Shown in pieces: positions 42,293-50,654 of a stretch of DNA of 64,000 nucleotides (positions are counted from its first letter, which is position 1; each line of letters opens with the position of its first letter). A program made the position numbers and the translations under genes. The notes under the pieces were generated by a model that was not told where the DNA came from, ran no database searches, and saw only the letters and a list, made by a program, of their open reading frames with translations. Origin of the DNA: Pseudomonas sp. PSB18 (GTDB lineage: Bacteria > Pseudomonadota > Gammaproteobacteria > Pseudomonadales > Pseudomonadaceae). The DNA lies in assembly GCF_014596565.1 (NCBI RefSeq), contig NZ_NOIN01000006.1:62001-126000 (forward strand), given 5' to 3'.

Positions 42293-43219
42293 ATGGCCCT
42301 GCTCTACAAAGCTGACCCGGTACGTGGCGAACAGTGGAAGCGCCTGTTCGCCGAACACGCTCCGGATATCGAATGGCGAGCCTGGCCGGACATCGGTGAC
42401 CCACGGGATATTCGCTATCTGGCGGCCTGGCAGGCACCGGACGATATCGAAACGGTGCTGCCGAATCTTGAGGTGCTGTTCGCCTTGTCGGCCGGGGTGG
42501 ATCAGCTCGATCTCGGCCGCTTGCCGACGAGTCTGCCAGTGGTGCGCCTGCTCGACCCGGGCATCAGCCAGGGCATGTGCGAATACGCCACGTTCGCCGT
42601 GCTCGGCTTGCATCGGGACATGGTGCGCTATCGACAGCAACAGGTCGAACGACGCTGGCAGGCACATCGGCTGGTTCCCGCCGGGCAGCGCCGGGTCGGA
42701 GTCTTGGGCTTGGGTCTGCAGGCCCGGAACATACTCGCCGCCCTGCAACCATTCGGCTTCGCCTTGTCGGGTTGGGCCCGCAGTGAACACCAGATCGCCG
42801 GGGTGGCGTGTTTTGCAGGGGCCGGACAACTGCCAGCGTTTCTGGGGCAGTGCGACATCCTGTTGTGTGTGCTGCCGTTGACCGAGCAGACCCGGGGGAT
42901 TCTCAACCGCGAGGTATTCCAGCAACTGCCCAAAGGCGCGGCCCTGATCAATATGGGCCGCGGTGGGCACCTGGTCGAAGCGGATCTGCTGGAGGCGCTT
43001 GCCGATGGCCAGCTCAGCGCGGCCGTGCTCGACGTACTGGAACAGGAACCGGCCGCACCGGAACATCCCTTCTGGCATCACCCACAGATTCTGCTGACCC
43101 CGCATATCGCGGCAATGACCCAACCTGAAAGTGCATTTGGGGTCCTGCTGGAGAATATCCGCCGGCATCAACGGGGCGAATCGATGCTTGGCCAGGTGGA
43201 TCGGGAACGGGCCTACTGA
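42293..43219 (+). CDS. 2-hydroxyacid dehydrogenase, glyoxylate/hydroxypyruvate reductase-like
   Basis: A 308-residue D-2-hydroxyacid dehydrogenase of the GhrA type, reducing glyoxylate or hydroxypyruvate with NAD(P)H. The substrate site LSAGVDQL, the catalytic Arg in INMGRGGHL, the Glu in LDVLEQEPA and the His in LTPHIAAMT are present. The nucleotide loop is VLGLGLQARN at 137-146, where the third Gly of the normal GxGxxG is Ala, which may weaken or alter cofactor choice. The ATG at 42293 is set by GAGAAG upstream. It diverges from the aminotransferase gene. Confidence 0.88.
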   Translation: MALLYKADPVRGEQWKRLFAEHAPDIEWRAWPDIGDPRDIRYLAAWQAPDDIETVLPNLEVLFALSAGVDQLDLGRLPTSLPVVRLLDPGISQGMCEYATFAVLGLHRDMVRYRQQQVERRWQAHRLVPAGQRRVGVLGLGLQARNILAALQPFGFALSGWARSEHQIAGVACFAGAGQLPAFLGQCDILLCVLPLTEQTRGILNREVFQQLPKGAALINMGRGGHLVEADLLEALADGQLSAAVLDVLEQEPAAPEHPFWHHPQILLTPHIAAMTQPESAFGVLLENIRRHQRGESMLGQVDRERAY

Positions 43220-43231
43220 CGTTTCGAAAAC

Positions 43232-43438
43232 ACTGTGGGTGCGGGCTTGCCCTAATGTCAGTCAGTTAAGCCACAAACCCGTGGGAGCAAAGCTTGCTCC
43301 GGGCGGCGATCCGACGATTGCGGTAAGTCAGTCAGCAACAACGTTGACGGGTCCATCGCTATCGCGAGCAAGCTTTGCTCCCACAGGCGTTGCGCCGTTT
43401 GATCCTTAACTGACTGGCATTAGGGCTTGCTCGCGATG
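43232..43438. repeat. nested palindromic composite element (REPIN-like)
   Basis: An outer module GCGGGCTTGCCCTAATGTCA followed by GTCAGTTAAG at about 43240-43270 is mirrored at about 43405-43430 (CTTAACTGACTGGCATTAGG, then GCTTGC). Inside, GGGAGCAAAGCTTGCTCC and GCGAGCAAGCTTTGCTCCC form an inner inverted pair around a core with GTTGACGGGTC. The nested symmetry suggests a mobile, non-autonomous unit. The rest of the gap to 43671 shows no gene. Confidence 0.85.
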
Positions 43439-43671
43439 ATGGCGGCACTGCAGGCAACACTTCCAACTGCCCCACCGCGTCGCAAAACCGCCCCGATATT
43501 TACTGCTGACCCGACACGGGATTTGAGCAATAAATGTGGCTGCCCAAGCCGTCGTCAACGGAACCTGCCGAATCCATTTCAGGCTCTTGTCAGGCCCGGT
43601 TGCAGGTGAGATACAAGGGCTCTGAGCGGATGAATCCGTCCGATTGCACGCCTTCCTAATGGGGATCTGCC

Positions 43672-44529
43672 ATGTCCATTTCGCAACGCCCTGCTTATCT
43701 CTATCGCCCGATGACCGCGGCGGATGTCCCCAACGCCCATACGTTGTCCGTGAAGCTGAAATGGCCCCATCGCCTGGAAGACTGGGCGATGCTGGAGCGT
43801 GTCGCCCAAGGCTTTGTCGTGGAAGACCAGGGCCGCCTGATCGGCACCGCGTTCACCTGCCCACAAGGCAGCCATGCCAGCATCGGCCTGGTCATCGTCG
43901 ATGACGAATATCAGGGCCAGGGCATCGGCCGCCGACTGATGGAGCTGGCCCTCGAGGCATGCGGAACGTGCACACCCATGCTCAACGCAACATTGGCCGG
44001 GGCGCCTTTGTACGCCAGCCAGGGCTTCGTCGATTTCGGGCATATCCAACAACATCAAGGACAAGCGATTTCGCTTGTACCGCAGCCGCTGTCCCCTGGC
44101 GAACGCTGCCGCCCACTAACCGAAACCGATCAGACCGAAGTGATCGAACTGGCCAATGCCGGAAGCGGCCTGGATCGAACGGTCGTGCTGAACGACCTGT
44201 TCGATGTCGTCGAGCATGCCGTAGGCATTGAGCGGGACGGCCACCTGTGCGGCTTCGCGCTGCTGCGCCCGTTCGGGCGTGGACGCAGCATCGGTCCGGT
44301 CGTTGCGCAGACCCTGGAACAGGCCCGGCACATGATCGCGGTGCTGCTGGCCCGGGTACCGGACGCTTTTGTACGCATCGACATTCCTTCCAACAGCGGC
44401 CTGACGGCCTTTCTGGAAGAAGCCGGGCTCAAGCAAGTCGACACCGTCGCCCAAATGGCCCTCGGCACACCTCCCCAGGCCACCGGCGCGGTGCAACAGT
44501 TCGCGCTGGTGACCCAGGCCATTGGCTAA
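43672..44529 (+). CDS. double-domain GNAT acetyltransferase
   Basis: A 285-residue protein with two GNAT-type domains. The first (about 10-140) is complete, with the acetyl-CoA loop VDDEYQGQGIGRRLMELALEA and GAPLYASQGFVDFGH. The second (about 150-280) is more divergent, with GIERDGHLCGFALLRPFGRG and a loop lacking a clean RxxGxG. Such tandem proteins act on amines or amino acids. GGGGA precedes the ATG. It is followed 27 bases later by a double cupin gene, with which it is probably co-transcribed, near the aminotransferase and catabolic cluster. Confidence 0.85.
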   Translation: MSISQRPAYLYRPMTAADVPNAHTLSVKLKWPHRLEDWAMLERVAQGFVVEDQGRLIGTAFTCPQGSHASIGLVIVDDEYQGQGIGRRLMELALEACGTCTPMLNATLAGAPLYASQGFVDFGHIQQHQGQAISLVPQPLSPGERCRPLTETDQTEVIELANAGSGLDRTVVLNDLFDVVEHAVGIERDGHLCGFALLRPFGRGRSIGPVVAQTLEQARHMIAVLLARVPDAFVRIDIPSNSGLTAFLEEAGLKQVDTVAQMALGTPPQATGAVQQFALVTQAIG

Positions 44530-44556
44530 CATACACTTCCCTGGAGAATCACCTTC

Positions 44557-45264
44557 ATGCCCGAACCTACTGCAATGCTGTTGGCCCGCGCCGACGGCAG
44601 TCCTGTCGCCACGACTTTCATCCTGACCTCGTTGAGCGCCAACGATCCATTCGACCGACTGATCGCCTACGCCGGGGAGGACGGCATCACGGCCGGTGTG
44701 GTCGAGGTGAGCGGCCAGACCCGTGTCGATCACTACCCCTTCAGCGAAATGATCGTGGTCCACGCCGGGGCCGTCACCCTGCGCAGTCAGGAGCAGACGC
44801 TCCAACTCAAACCCGGTGAAAGCGCGGTGATTGCCCGCGGTACAGCGGTGGAGATCGACGCACAACCCGATTCGCGCTGGGCCTTCTGCGCCGACACCCA
44901 ACCCGTCGCAGTCAGCGGCCCCGGGCTTACGGCACTGCCTGCGAACACCCCTCTCTCTCCTTCCGCCGCACCCGATGACGAGATCCTGCTCAGCCCGACG
45001 CCGCAGTGCCGCTCGTACAACCTGTTCGTCGAGCAAGCCACCGACCTGCGCATCGGTGTCTTGGATTCGACCCCCTACACCCGCCGGGCGCGACCTCACA
45101 AGCTGCATGAACTGATGCACCTGATCGAAGGCAGCGTCACCTTGCAGACGGCGGACGGCAGCGACCTGATCGTCAACACCGGCGACACGGTCTTCGTTCC
45201 CCTCAATGCGCGTTGTGCCTGGAAGAGCAGTGTCTATGTGCGCAAGTTCTATGTCGTCAGGTAG
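44557..45264 (+). CDS. tandem cupin-domain protein
   Basis: A 235-residue bicupin. The first cupin (about 45-110) has YPFSEMIVVHAGAVTLRSQEQ and the second (about 150-235) has RARPHKLHELMHLIEGSVTLQ with a His-rich metal site (PHKLHELMH). The first domain lacks the His pair, so metal binding probably rests in the second. Cupins of this kind can be isomerases, dioxygenases or ligand sensors; ureidoglycine-aminohydrolase-like proteins are one comparison. GGAG lies before the ATG. It follows the double GNAT gene on the same strand. Confidence 0.8.
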   Translation: MPEPTAMLLARADGSPVATTFILTSLSANDPFDRLIAYAGEDGITAGVVEVSGQTRVDHYPFSEMIVVHAGAVTLRSQEQTLQLKPGESAVIARGTAVEIDAQPDSRWAFCADTQPVAVSGPGLTALPANTPLSPSAAPDDEILLSPTPQCRSYNLFVEQATDLRIGVLDSTPYTRRARPHKLHELMHLIEGSVTLQTADGSDLIVNTGDTVFVPLNARCAWKSSVYVRKFYVVR

Positions 45265-45289
45265 TTTCTGATTGAGGCAGTGCTATCGC

Positions 45290-45450
45290 CATCGCGAGCA
45301 GGCTCGCTCCCACAGTGGTTCCGGCTGTTCACAGAAATGATGTCCACCTCAGATCCCCTGTGGGAGCGAGCCTGCTCGCGATGACGGCAGCACAGCCACC
45401 ATCACCTTCAACTGACCCACCGCTTCCGCGAGCAAGCCCGCTCCCACAAG
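45290..45450. repeat. cluster of three REP palindromes
   Basis: A minus-strand copy at about 45290-45316, a plus-strand copy at about 45357-45382 and a degenerate minus-strand copy (GCGAGCAAGCCCGCTCCC) at about 45427-45450. The cluster lies between the converging cupin gene and the catabolic operon terminator. Confidence 0.88.
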
Positions 45451-45461
45451 GAAAACCACGC

Positions 45462-45488
45462 AAAAAAAAGCCCGCAGTGTGAGCGGGC
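45462..45488 (-). terminator. strong intrinsic terminator of the catabolic operon
   Basis: Read on the minus strand, GCCCGC and GCGGGC form a perfect 6-base GC stem with a 7-base loop, followed by eight T residues. It lies 24 bases beyond the stop of the tartrate dehydrogenase-like gene and marks the end of the leftward 14-kb unit. Confidence 0.93.
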
Positions 45489-45512
45489 AAAAGGTGTTGC
45501 GTGACTGTGGGT

Positions 45513-46592
45513 TCAAAGCGCCGCAGCAATCGCCCCGCCGACGTCCTGGGTCGAACCCTGCCCGCCCAGGTCTGGTGTGATGGGTCCTTCGGCGATCACC
45601 CGTTCGATGGCCTTGAGAATCCCGTCATGGGCCGCCCGGTAACGCTCATCCCCATTCCCCAGGAAGTCGAGCATCAAGGCGCCCGACCAGATCATCGCAA
45701 TCGGGTTGGCAATGTTCTGCCCATAGATATCAGGGGCCGAGCCATGTACCGGCTCGAACAGCGACGGGAAACGCCGTTGCGGATCGAGGTTGGCCGAGGG
45801 CGCAATGCCGATGGTGCCGGCGCATGCCGGGCCGAGGTCGGAAAGGATGTCGCCGAACAGGTTCGACGCCACCACCACGTCAAAGCGGTCAGGCTGCAAG
45901 ACGAAACGTGCACACAGGATGTCGATGTGCTGCTTGTCCCATTTCACCTCGGGATACTGCTCGCCCATCAACGCCGTGCGCTCATCCCAGTACGGCATGC
46001 TGATGGAAATCCCGTTGGATTTGGTCGCCGACGTCAGGCGCTTGCGTGGCCGGGTCTGGGCCAGGTCGAAGGCGAACTTGAGAATCCGGTCGACGCCACG
46101 GCGGGTAAACACCGACTCCTGGAGCACGAACTCATGCTCGGTGCCTTCGAACATCTTGCCGCCGACGGAGGAATATTCGCCCTCGGTGTTTTCACGGATG
46201 ACAACGAAGTCGATGTCCCCTGCTTCACGTCCGGCCAGCGGGCATGGCACGCCGGGGAACAGGCGCACCGGGCGGATGTTCACGTATTGGTCGAAGTCGC
46301 GACGGAACTTGAGCAACGAGCCCCACAGGGAAATATGATCCGGCACCTTCTCGGGCCAACCCACGGCGCCGAAGTAGATCGCGTCGAAGCCCTTGAGCTG
46401 TTCGAACCAGTCGCCGGGCATCATCTGCCCATGTTCGAGGTAGTAGTCGCAGTGGGCCCAGTCGAGCACTTCGATGCTCAAATCCAACTGCCACTTCTTC
46501 GCCGCCTGCTCCAACACTCGCAGCCCTTCCGGCAAGACTTCCTTGCCGATGCCATCGCCGGCAATGGCGGCGATTCTGAATGGTTTACTCAT
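45513..46592 (-). CDS. tartrate/D-malate dehydrogenase family protein
   Basis: A 359-residue beta-decarboxylating dehydrogenase of the isocitrate/isopropylmalate family, closest in appearance to tartrate dehydrogenase TtuC and D-malate dehydrogenase DmlA (NAD+ and Mg2+ or Mn2+ dependent). Visible are IAAIAGDGIGKEVLPEG, VIRENTEGEYSSVGG, the catalytic Lys in TSATKSNGI and the metal-site Asp in SNLFGDILSDLG. Substrate choice among tartrate, D-malate and 3-alkylmalates cannot be read. The ATG at 46592 follows a TTG. It is the last gene of the leftward catabolic unit, 40 bases after the succinate-semialdehyde-type dehydrogenase gene. Confidence 0.9.
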   Translation of the reverse strand: MSKPFRIAAIAGDGIGKEVLPEGLRVLEQAAKKWQLDLSIEVLDWAHCDYYLEHGQMMPGDWFEQLKGFDAIYFGAVGWPEKVPDHISLWGSLLKFRRDFDQYVNIRPVRLFPGVPCPLAGREAGDIDFVVIRENTEGEYSSVGGKMFEGTEHEFVLQESVFTRRGVDRILKFAFDLAQTRPRKRLTSATKSNGISISMPYWDERTALMGEQYPEVKWDKQHIDILCARFVLQPDRFDVVVASNLFGDILSDLGPACAGTIGIAPSANLDPQRRFPSLFEPVHGSAPDIYGQNIANPIAMIWSGALMLDFLGNGDERYRAAHDGILKAIERVIAEGPITPDLGGQGSTQDVGGAIAAAL

Positions 46593-46632
46593 CAATCCTG
46601 GTCCCCTGCTGTCTGTTCAAACGATGACCGAC

Positions 46633-48090
46633 TCACAACCCACCGATGTGGAAGGCCTTGACCTCGAGGTATTCGTCCAGGCCGTACTTGCTACCCTCGC
46701 GACCCAGGCCCGACTGCTTGATGCCGCCGAAGGGCGCGACCTCCATGGAGATGATCCCGGTGTTGAGGCCGACCATGCCGAACTCCAGCGCTTCGCCGAA
46801 ACGCCAGGAACGACGCAGGTCCTGGGTGAAGAAGTAAGCGCCCAGGCCATACGGCGTGGCATTGGCCAGGGCCAGCGCCTCCTCTTCGGTGGTGAAGCGC
46901 ATCAACGGTGCTACCGGACCAAAGGTTTCTTCGTTGGCCAGCAACATGCTGGCATGGGCTTCGCCGAGCACGGTGGGCTGCACGAACTGGCTGTCACCCT
47001 CGGGGATGCCGCCACAGAGCAGAAGAGCGCCCTGGCTCAATGCATCATCGATGTGCCGGGCGACCTTCCTGACCGCCGCCGGGTTGATCAGCGGGCCGAT
47101 CATCACATCCGCCTCCAGGCCATTGCCGATCTTGAGCTTGCCCACCTCTTGCACCAGGCGTTCGGCGAAACGCTCGTAAATGCCGTCCTGCACCAGGATG
47201 CGGTTGGCGCAGACGCAGGTCTGCCCGGCATTGCGAAACTTGCTGAGCATGATGCCGGTCACGGCCTGTTCCAGGTCCGCGTCATCGAACACGATGAAGG
47301 GGGCATTGCCGCCCAGCTCCAGACTCAGGCGCTTGATGTGTTCGGCGCTCTGGCGCATCAGCAGTCGACCGACCGCCGTGGAACCGGTAAAGGAGATCTT
47401 GCGCACCGTCGGGTTGCCGGTCAGCTCTTCGCCGATGCCGGCGGGCATGCCGGTGACGACGTTGAACACGCCGGCCGGAATCCCGACCCGCTCGGCCAGC
47501 ACCGCCAGGGCCAGGGCCGACAGCGGCGTGAGGTCCGAGGGTTTGACAATGACCGGACAACCCGCCGCCAGGGCCGGGGCGCACTTGCGGGTGATCATCG
47601 CGTTGGGGAAATTCCAAGGGGTGATGGCCGCGCAGACCCCCACCGGCTGCTTGAGGGTGAGCAGGCGGCGGTCGCCGCTGGGCGCCGGGATGGTTTCGCC
47701 ATAGACCCGGCGGGCCTCTTCGGCAAACCATTTGGCGAAACCGGCGCCGTAGCGGATTTCGCCCTTGGCCTCGTTCAGCGGCTTGCCCTGCTCGCAGGTC
47801 ATGATCAACGCCAAGTCGTCGAGATTATCGACCATGGCCTGGTACCACCGCTCCAACAGCGCTGCACGCTCCGCCGCCGGCCGCGCGCGCCAGGCCGGCC
47901 AGGCACGCTCGGCGGCCTCGATGGCACGGCGGGTTTCCACACCCTGCAGGGCCGGTACACGGGCGAGCAGCTCGCCACTGGCCGGGTTGATGACGTCAAG
48001 GGTGGCGGCATCGTCGGCAGCGCTCCATTGACCGTCGATATAGGCAAGCTCTGCCAGCAGGCTGGGGTCTTTCAATAGATTCTTGAGCAT
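46633..48090 (-). CDS. succinate-semialdehyde dehydrogenase-type aldehyde dehydrogenase
   Basis: A 485-residue NAD(P)-dependent aldehyde dehydrogenase, closest to GabD-type succinate-semialdehyde dehydrogenases. The general base Glu258 in LELGGNAPF and the nucleophile Cys292 in NAGQTCVCANR are present, with PWNFPNAMITRK and FTGSTAVGR for the cofactor. The motif CVCANR is typical of the SSADH/glutarate-semialdehyde group. It may oxidise an aldehyde released by the upstream oxidases. AGGA lies before the ATG. A REP doublet separates it from the deacetylase gene upstream, so it may have its own promoter. Confidence 0.92.
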   Translation of the reverse strand: MLKNLLKDPSLLAELAYIDGQWSAADDAATLDVINPASGELLARVPALQGVETRRAIEAAERAWPAWRARPAAERAALLERWYQAMVDNLDDLALIMTCEQGKPLNEAKGEIRYGAGFAKWFAEEARRVYGETIPAPSGDRRLLTLKQPVGVCAAITPWNFPNAMITRKCAPALAAGCPVIVKPSDLTPLSALALAVLAERVGIPAGVFNVVTGMPAGIGEELTGNPTVRKISFTGSTAVGRLLMRQSAEHIKRLSLELGGNAPFIVFDDADLEQAVTGIMLSKFRNAGQTCVCANRILVQDGIYERFAERLVQEVGKLKIGNGLEADVMIGPLINPAAVRKVARHIDDALSQGALLLCGGIPEGDSQFVQPTVLGEAHASMLLANEETFGPVAPLMRFTTEEEALALANATPYGLGAYFFTQDLRRSWRFGEALEFGMVGLNTGIISMEVAPFGGIKQSGLGREGSKYGLDEYLEVKAFHIGGL

Positions 48091-48234
48091 GGTGGTGTCC
48101 TGTTCCGAGGTATTTCCAGTCTAGGGAGATGCCGCGGCGCAGGATGCTGAAAGCGGTGTTTGGGCAGTGTGGGATGCTGAAGTTGCGGGGTGGCACGGCA
48201 GGCTCTACCGGGACATGAAAATCACCGACAACCC

Positions 48235-48330
48235 TTGTGGGAGCGAGCCTGCTCGCGATAGCGGTGAGTCAGTCGACGACGATGCCGGCTGTGGCATCGC
48301 TATCGCGAGCAGGCTCGCTCCCACAGGGGG
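48235..48330. repeat. REP palindrome pair (inverted doublet)
   Basis: The plus form at about 48235-48261 and the minus form at about 48302-48330 share the GGGAGCGAGCCTGCTCGC core. The doublet lies between the deacetylase and aldehyde dehydrogenase genes of the leftward cluster and may reduce transcription into the last two genes. Confidence 0.9.
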
Positions 48331-48342
48331 CGGTGTAGGTGC

Positions 48343-49500
48343 TTACAGCTTCAAGGACCCCAGCAACCCTTCCAGAAACCGTTCGCCCGCGTCCATCTGG
48401 CTGACCTCGATGAACTCATCGGGCTTGTGCGCCTGCTCGATGGAGCCCGGACCACAGACCACCACGGGTACATCCAGACGCTGTTTGAACAGGCCGCCTT
48501 CGGTGCCGAAGGAGACCTTGGCGGTACCGGTGTCCGGGGCGGCGAAGTTTTTCAGGAAGCGCACTGCCTCCACGCTCGGATGGGTGTCCAGGCCCGGATA
48601 GACGTTCAAGGTATCGATCTCGATGTCCGCCACGCTGGAGAGCTTTTTAGCTTCGCCGACGATCATTTCGGCGCGCTCGCGCAGTTGCTCCAGGAACTGA
48701 TCCAGGTTGTCAGCCGGTAAGTTGCGCACTTCGAAATCCAGGGTGCACAGGTTCGGCACGATGTTCAGGGCCTTGCCACCGACGATCTGGCCGACATGCA
48801 CGGTGCTGTAGGGCACGTCGTAATCCGCGTCCTGGGCGCCCCGCTCCTGCAGTTGCTGCTGACTCTGGCGCAGCGCGGCAATGAAATCGCAGGCCACGTG
48901 AATCGCGTTGACCGAACGCGGTGCCAGCGACGAGTGCGCTTCCAGGCCCCGGCAATAGGTGCGATAGGAACCCTTGCCCTTGTGCCCGAGCACGAACTGC
49001 ATGTTGGTGGGCTCGCCGATCACGCAGAGGAACGGCCGGACCGGCGCCAGGTGAAGCACGTCGAGCAGGCGACGCACGCCGACGCAACCGATCTCTTCGT
49101 CATGGGACAGCGCCAGTTGCAACGGCCGGCTCAACGAGCAATCGGCGGCATCGAGCATGGCGTCGATGGCCAGCGCGATGAACCCTTTCATGTCACAGCT
49201 GCCGCGTCCGTAGACCCGGCCATCGCGCAGCGTCGCCTGGAAGGCCGGGACGGTCCATGCCTGCCCCGCCGCTGGTACCACGTCGGTGTGCCCGGACAAC
49301 AGGATTCCCGGCTGCTCACGGGGGCCGGTGCTGGCAAAGAGGTTGGCCTTCTTGCCACTCTCGTCCTTGACGATCAGCGACTCGATACCCTTGCTCGCCA
49401 GCAGCTCGCGGACATACTCGATCAAGGCCAGGTTGGACTCCGAAGAGACCGTTTCAAATGCCAGCAGGCGTTCGAAAATCGCCAGTACCCTTGGTTTCAT
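48343..49500 (-). CDS. M20 family deacetylase (acetylornithine deacetylase-like)
   Basis: A 385-residue zinc amidohydrolase of the ArgE/DapE/M20 family. Metal ligands and the catalytic base are visible: His71 and Asp73 in LLSGHTDVVP, Asp103 in GRGSCDMKG, Glu135 and Glu136 in SHDEEIG and Glu163 in IGEPTN. ArgE relatives hydrolyse N-acyl amino acids. Its place after a peptide-type transporter and an amino-acid oxidase suggests that it cleaves an imported N-acyl compound or a reaction product, not arginine synthesis. Its ATG overlaps the stop of the FAD oxidase gene (ATGA). Confidence 0.9.
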   Translation of the reverse strand: MKPRVLAIFERLLAFETVSSESNLALIEYVRELLASKGIESLIVKDESGKKANLFASTGPREQPGILLSGHTDVVPAAGQAWTVPAFQATLRDGRVYGRGSCDMKGFIALAIDAMLDAADCSLSRPLQLALSHDEEIGCVGVRRLLDVLHLAPVRPFLCVIGEPTNMQFVLGHKGKGSYRTYCRGLEAHSSLAPRSVNAIHVACDFIAALRQSQQQLQERGAQDADYDVPYSTVHVGQIVGGKALNIVPNLCTLDFEVRNLPADNLDQFLEQLRERAEMIVGEAKKLSSVADIEIDTLNVYPGLDTHPSVEAVRFLKNFAAPDTGTAKVSFGTEGGLFKQRLDVPVVVCGPGSIEQAHKPDEFIEVSQMDAGERFLEGLLGSLKL

Positions 49501-50654
49501 GACGCCTTGCTCCGTTGCTCGGCAGAAGAGGCGAACCGGCAAATGGAGAACGGCTCGATGGAAGTGTTGGTGCTGCCGGTGCTGATCAGTTCGGCCATGA
49601 CATCACCGACGCCCGGGCCGAGCTGGAAGCCGTGACCGCTGAAACCGAACGCATAGTACAGACCATCGACGTTGCCGCTGGGCCCCATCACCGGCAGCGA
49701 ATCGGACAGGTAGCCTTCAATGCCGCTCCACACGCGGATGATGTTCAGGTTGCCGATACCCGGCACCAGGCGGCGCATCTGGTCCAGCTGGTTGAGAATA
49801 CTGCGCGGCTCGACATGGGCCCGACGGTTGAGCATGTCCGGCTTGCAGCGATAGCCACCGCCGATAATGATGTTGCCCCGGGGGATCTGACGGAAGTAGA
49901 TCACCTCTTCGGGTATCTTGGTGTACACCCCGATCACCGTCGGCAAGGCATACGGCACCGGCTCGGTGACCGCCATCTGCGGGCCGTTGGCCTCCAGCGG
50001 TACCGGTTCACCGAATTGCTCCGAGAGCTTCTGGCCCCACGCCCCCGCCGTGATCAATAACCGGCCGGCGCTGAACCGGCGACCGTCAGCGGTGGTGATG
50101 CTGAACGCATCGGCGTTGACCTTCTGCACTTCGGCCACTTCAGTCCGTTCTTCGATGCGCGCCCCCAGTCGCCTGGCCGCCCGCGCGAACGCAGGCGCCG
50201 CCAGACGCGGGTTGGCGTGACCATCGTGAGGCGCATAGGAACCGCCCTTCACGTCTTTGCCGAGGAACGGAAAACGCTCGTGCAGCTCGGCCCCACGGTA
50301 GATCTTCAAATCCAGCTGCGCCGCTTCAGGGGCTGCCGCGTAAGCCTCAAGCTCAGCAATCTCGTCTTCGCGATAGCACACGCGCATGTGCCCGCTGGCG
50401 ATGAACTCCAGGTCATCGTCGATCAGTTCAGGCAAGCGTTTCCACAGGGCGAAGGAGCGATTCGCCAGCTCCAGTTGGCCGAGGTAACGCCCCTGGCGCC
50501 GGACATTGCCGAAGTTGACGCCGCTGGCGTACTGACCGATCAGGTCGCGTTCCAGCAGGATCACCGACAGTCCCCGCCGACGCAGGAAAAATGCCGACGC
50601 CGCCCCCATCACACCACCGCCGACAATCACCACATCGGCTTCGTTCTGGGTCAT
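49497..50654 (-). CDS. FAD-dependent amino acid/opine oxidase, HcnC/OoxB-like subunit
   Basis: A 385-residue DAO-type flavoprotein. The dinucleotide loop VVIVGGGVMGAASAFFLRRRG is at the N-terminus and the C-terminal FAD contact is seen in GLYYAFGFSGHGFQLGPG. It resembles the catalytic subunit of hydrogen cyanide synthase (HcnC) and opine oxidase (OoxB), which oxidise the C-N bond of amino acids and opines. It overlaps the genes on both sides by 4 bases, as part of a 2Fe-2S/HcnB-like/HcnC-like trio. The long upstream extension of the frame was discarded in favour of the ATG at 50654. Confidence 0.88.
   Translation of the reverse strand: MTQNEADVVIVGGGVMGAASAFFLRRRGLSVILLERDLIGQYASGVNFGNVRRQGRYLGQLELANRSFALWKRLPELIDDDLEFIASGHMRVCYREDEIAELEAYAAAPEAAQLDLKIYRGAELHERFPFLGKDVKGGSYAPHDGHANPRLAAPAFARAARRLGARIEERTEVAEVQKVNADAFSITTADGRRFSAGRLLITAGAWGQKLSEQFGEPVPLEANGPQMAVTEPVPYALPTVIGVYTKIPEEVIYFRQIPRGNIIIGGGYRCKPDMLNRRAHVEPRSILNQLDQMRRLVPGIGNLNIIRVWSGIEGYLSDSLPVMGPSGNVDGLYYAFGFSGHGFQLGPGVGDVMAELISTGSTNTSIEPFSICRFASSAEQRSKAS

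Noticed and set aside
40545..42881. A 778-codon plus-strand frame across the HAD, aminotransferase and dehydrogenase region
   Set aside because: It is a shadow of the class III aminotransferase on the other strand and shows no domain of its own.
46474..48078. A 534-codon plus-strand frame opposite the aldehyde dehydrogenase gene
   Set aside because: The minus strand encodes a complete aldehyde dehydrogenase with catalytic Cys and Glu; the plus frame is rich in His, Gln, Arg and Gly as expected of an antisense shadow.
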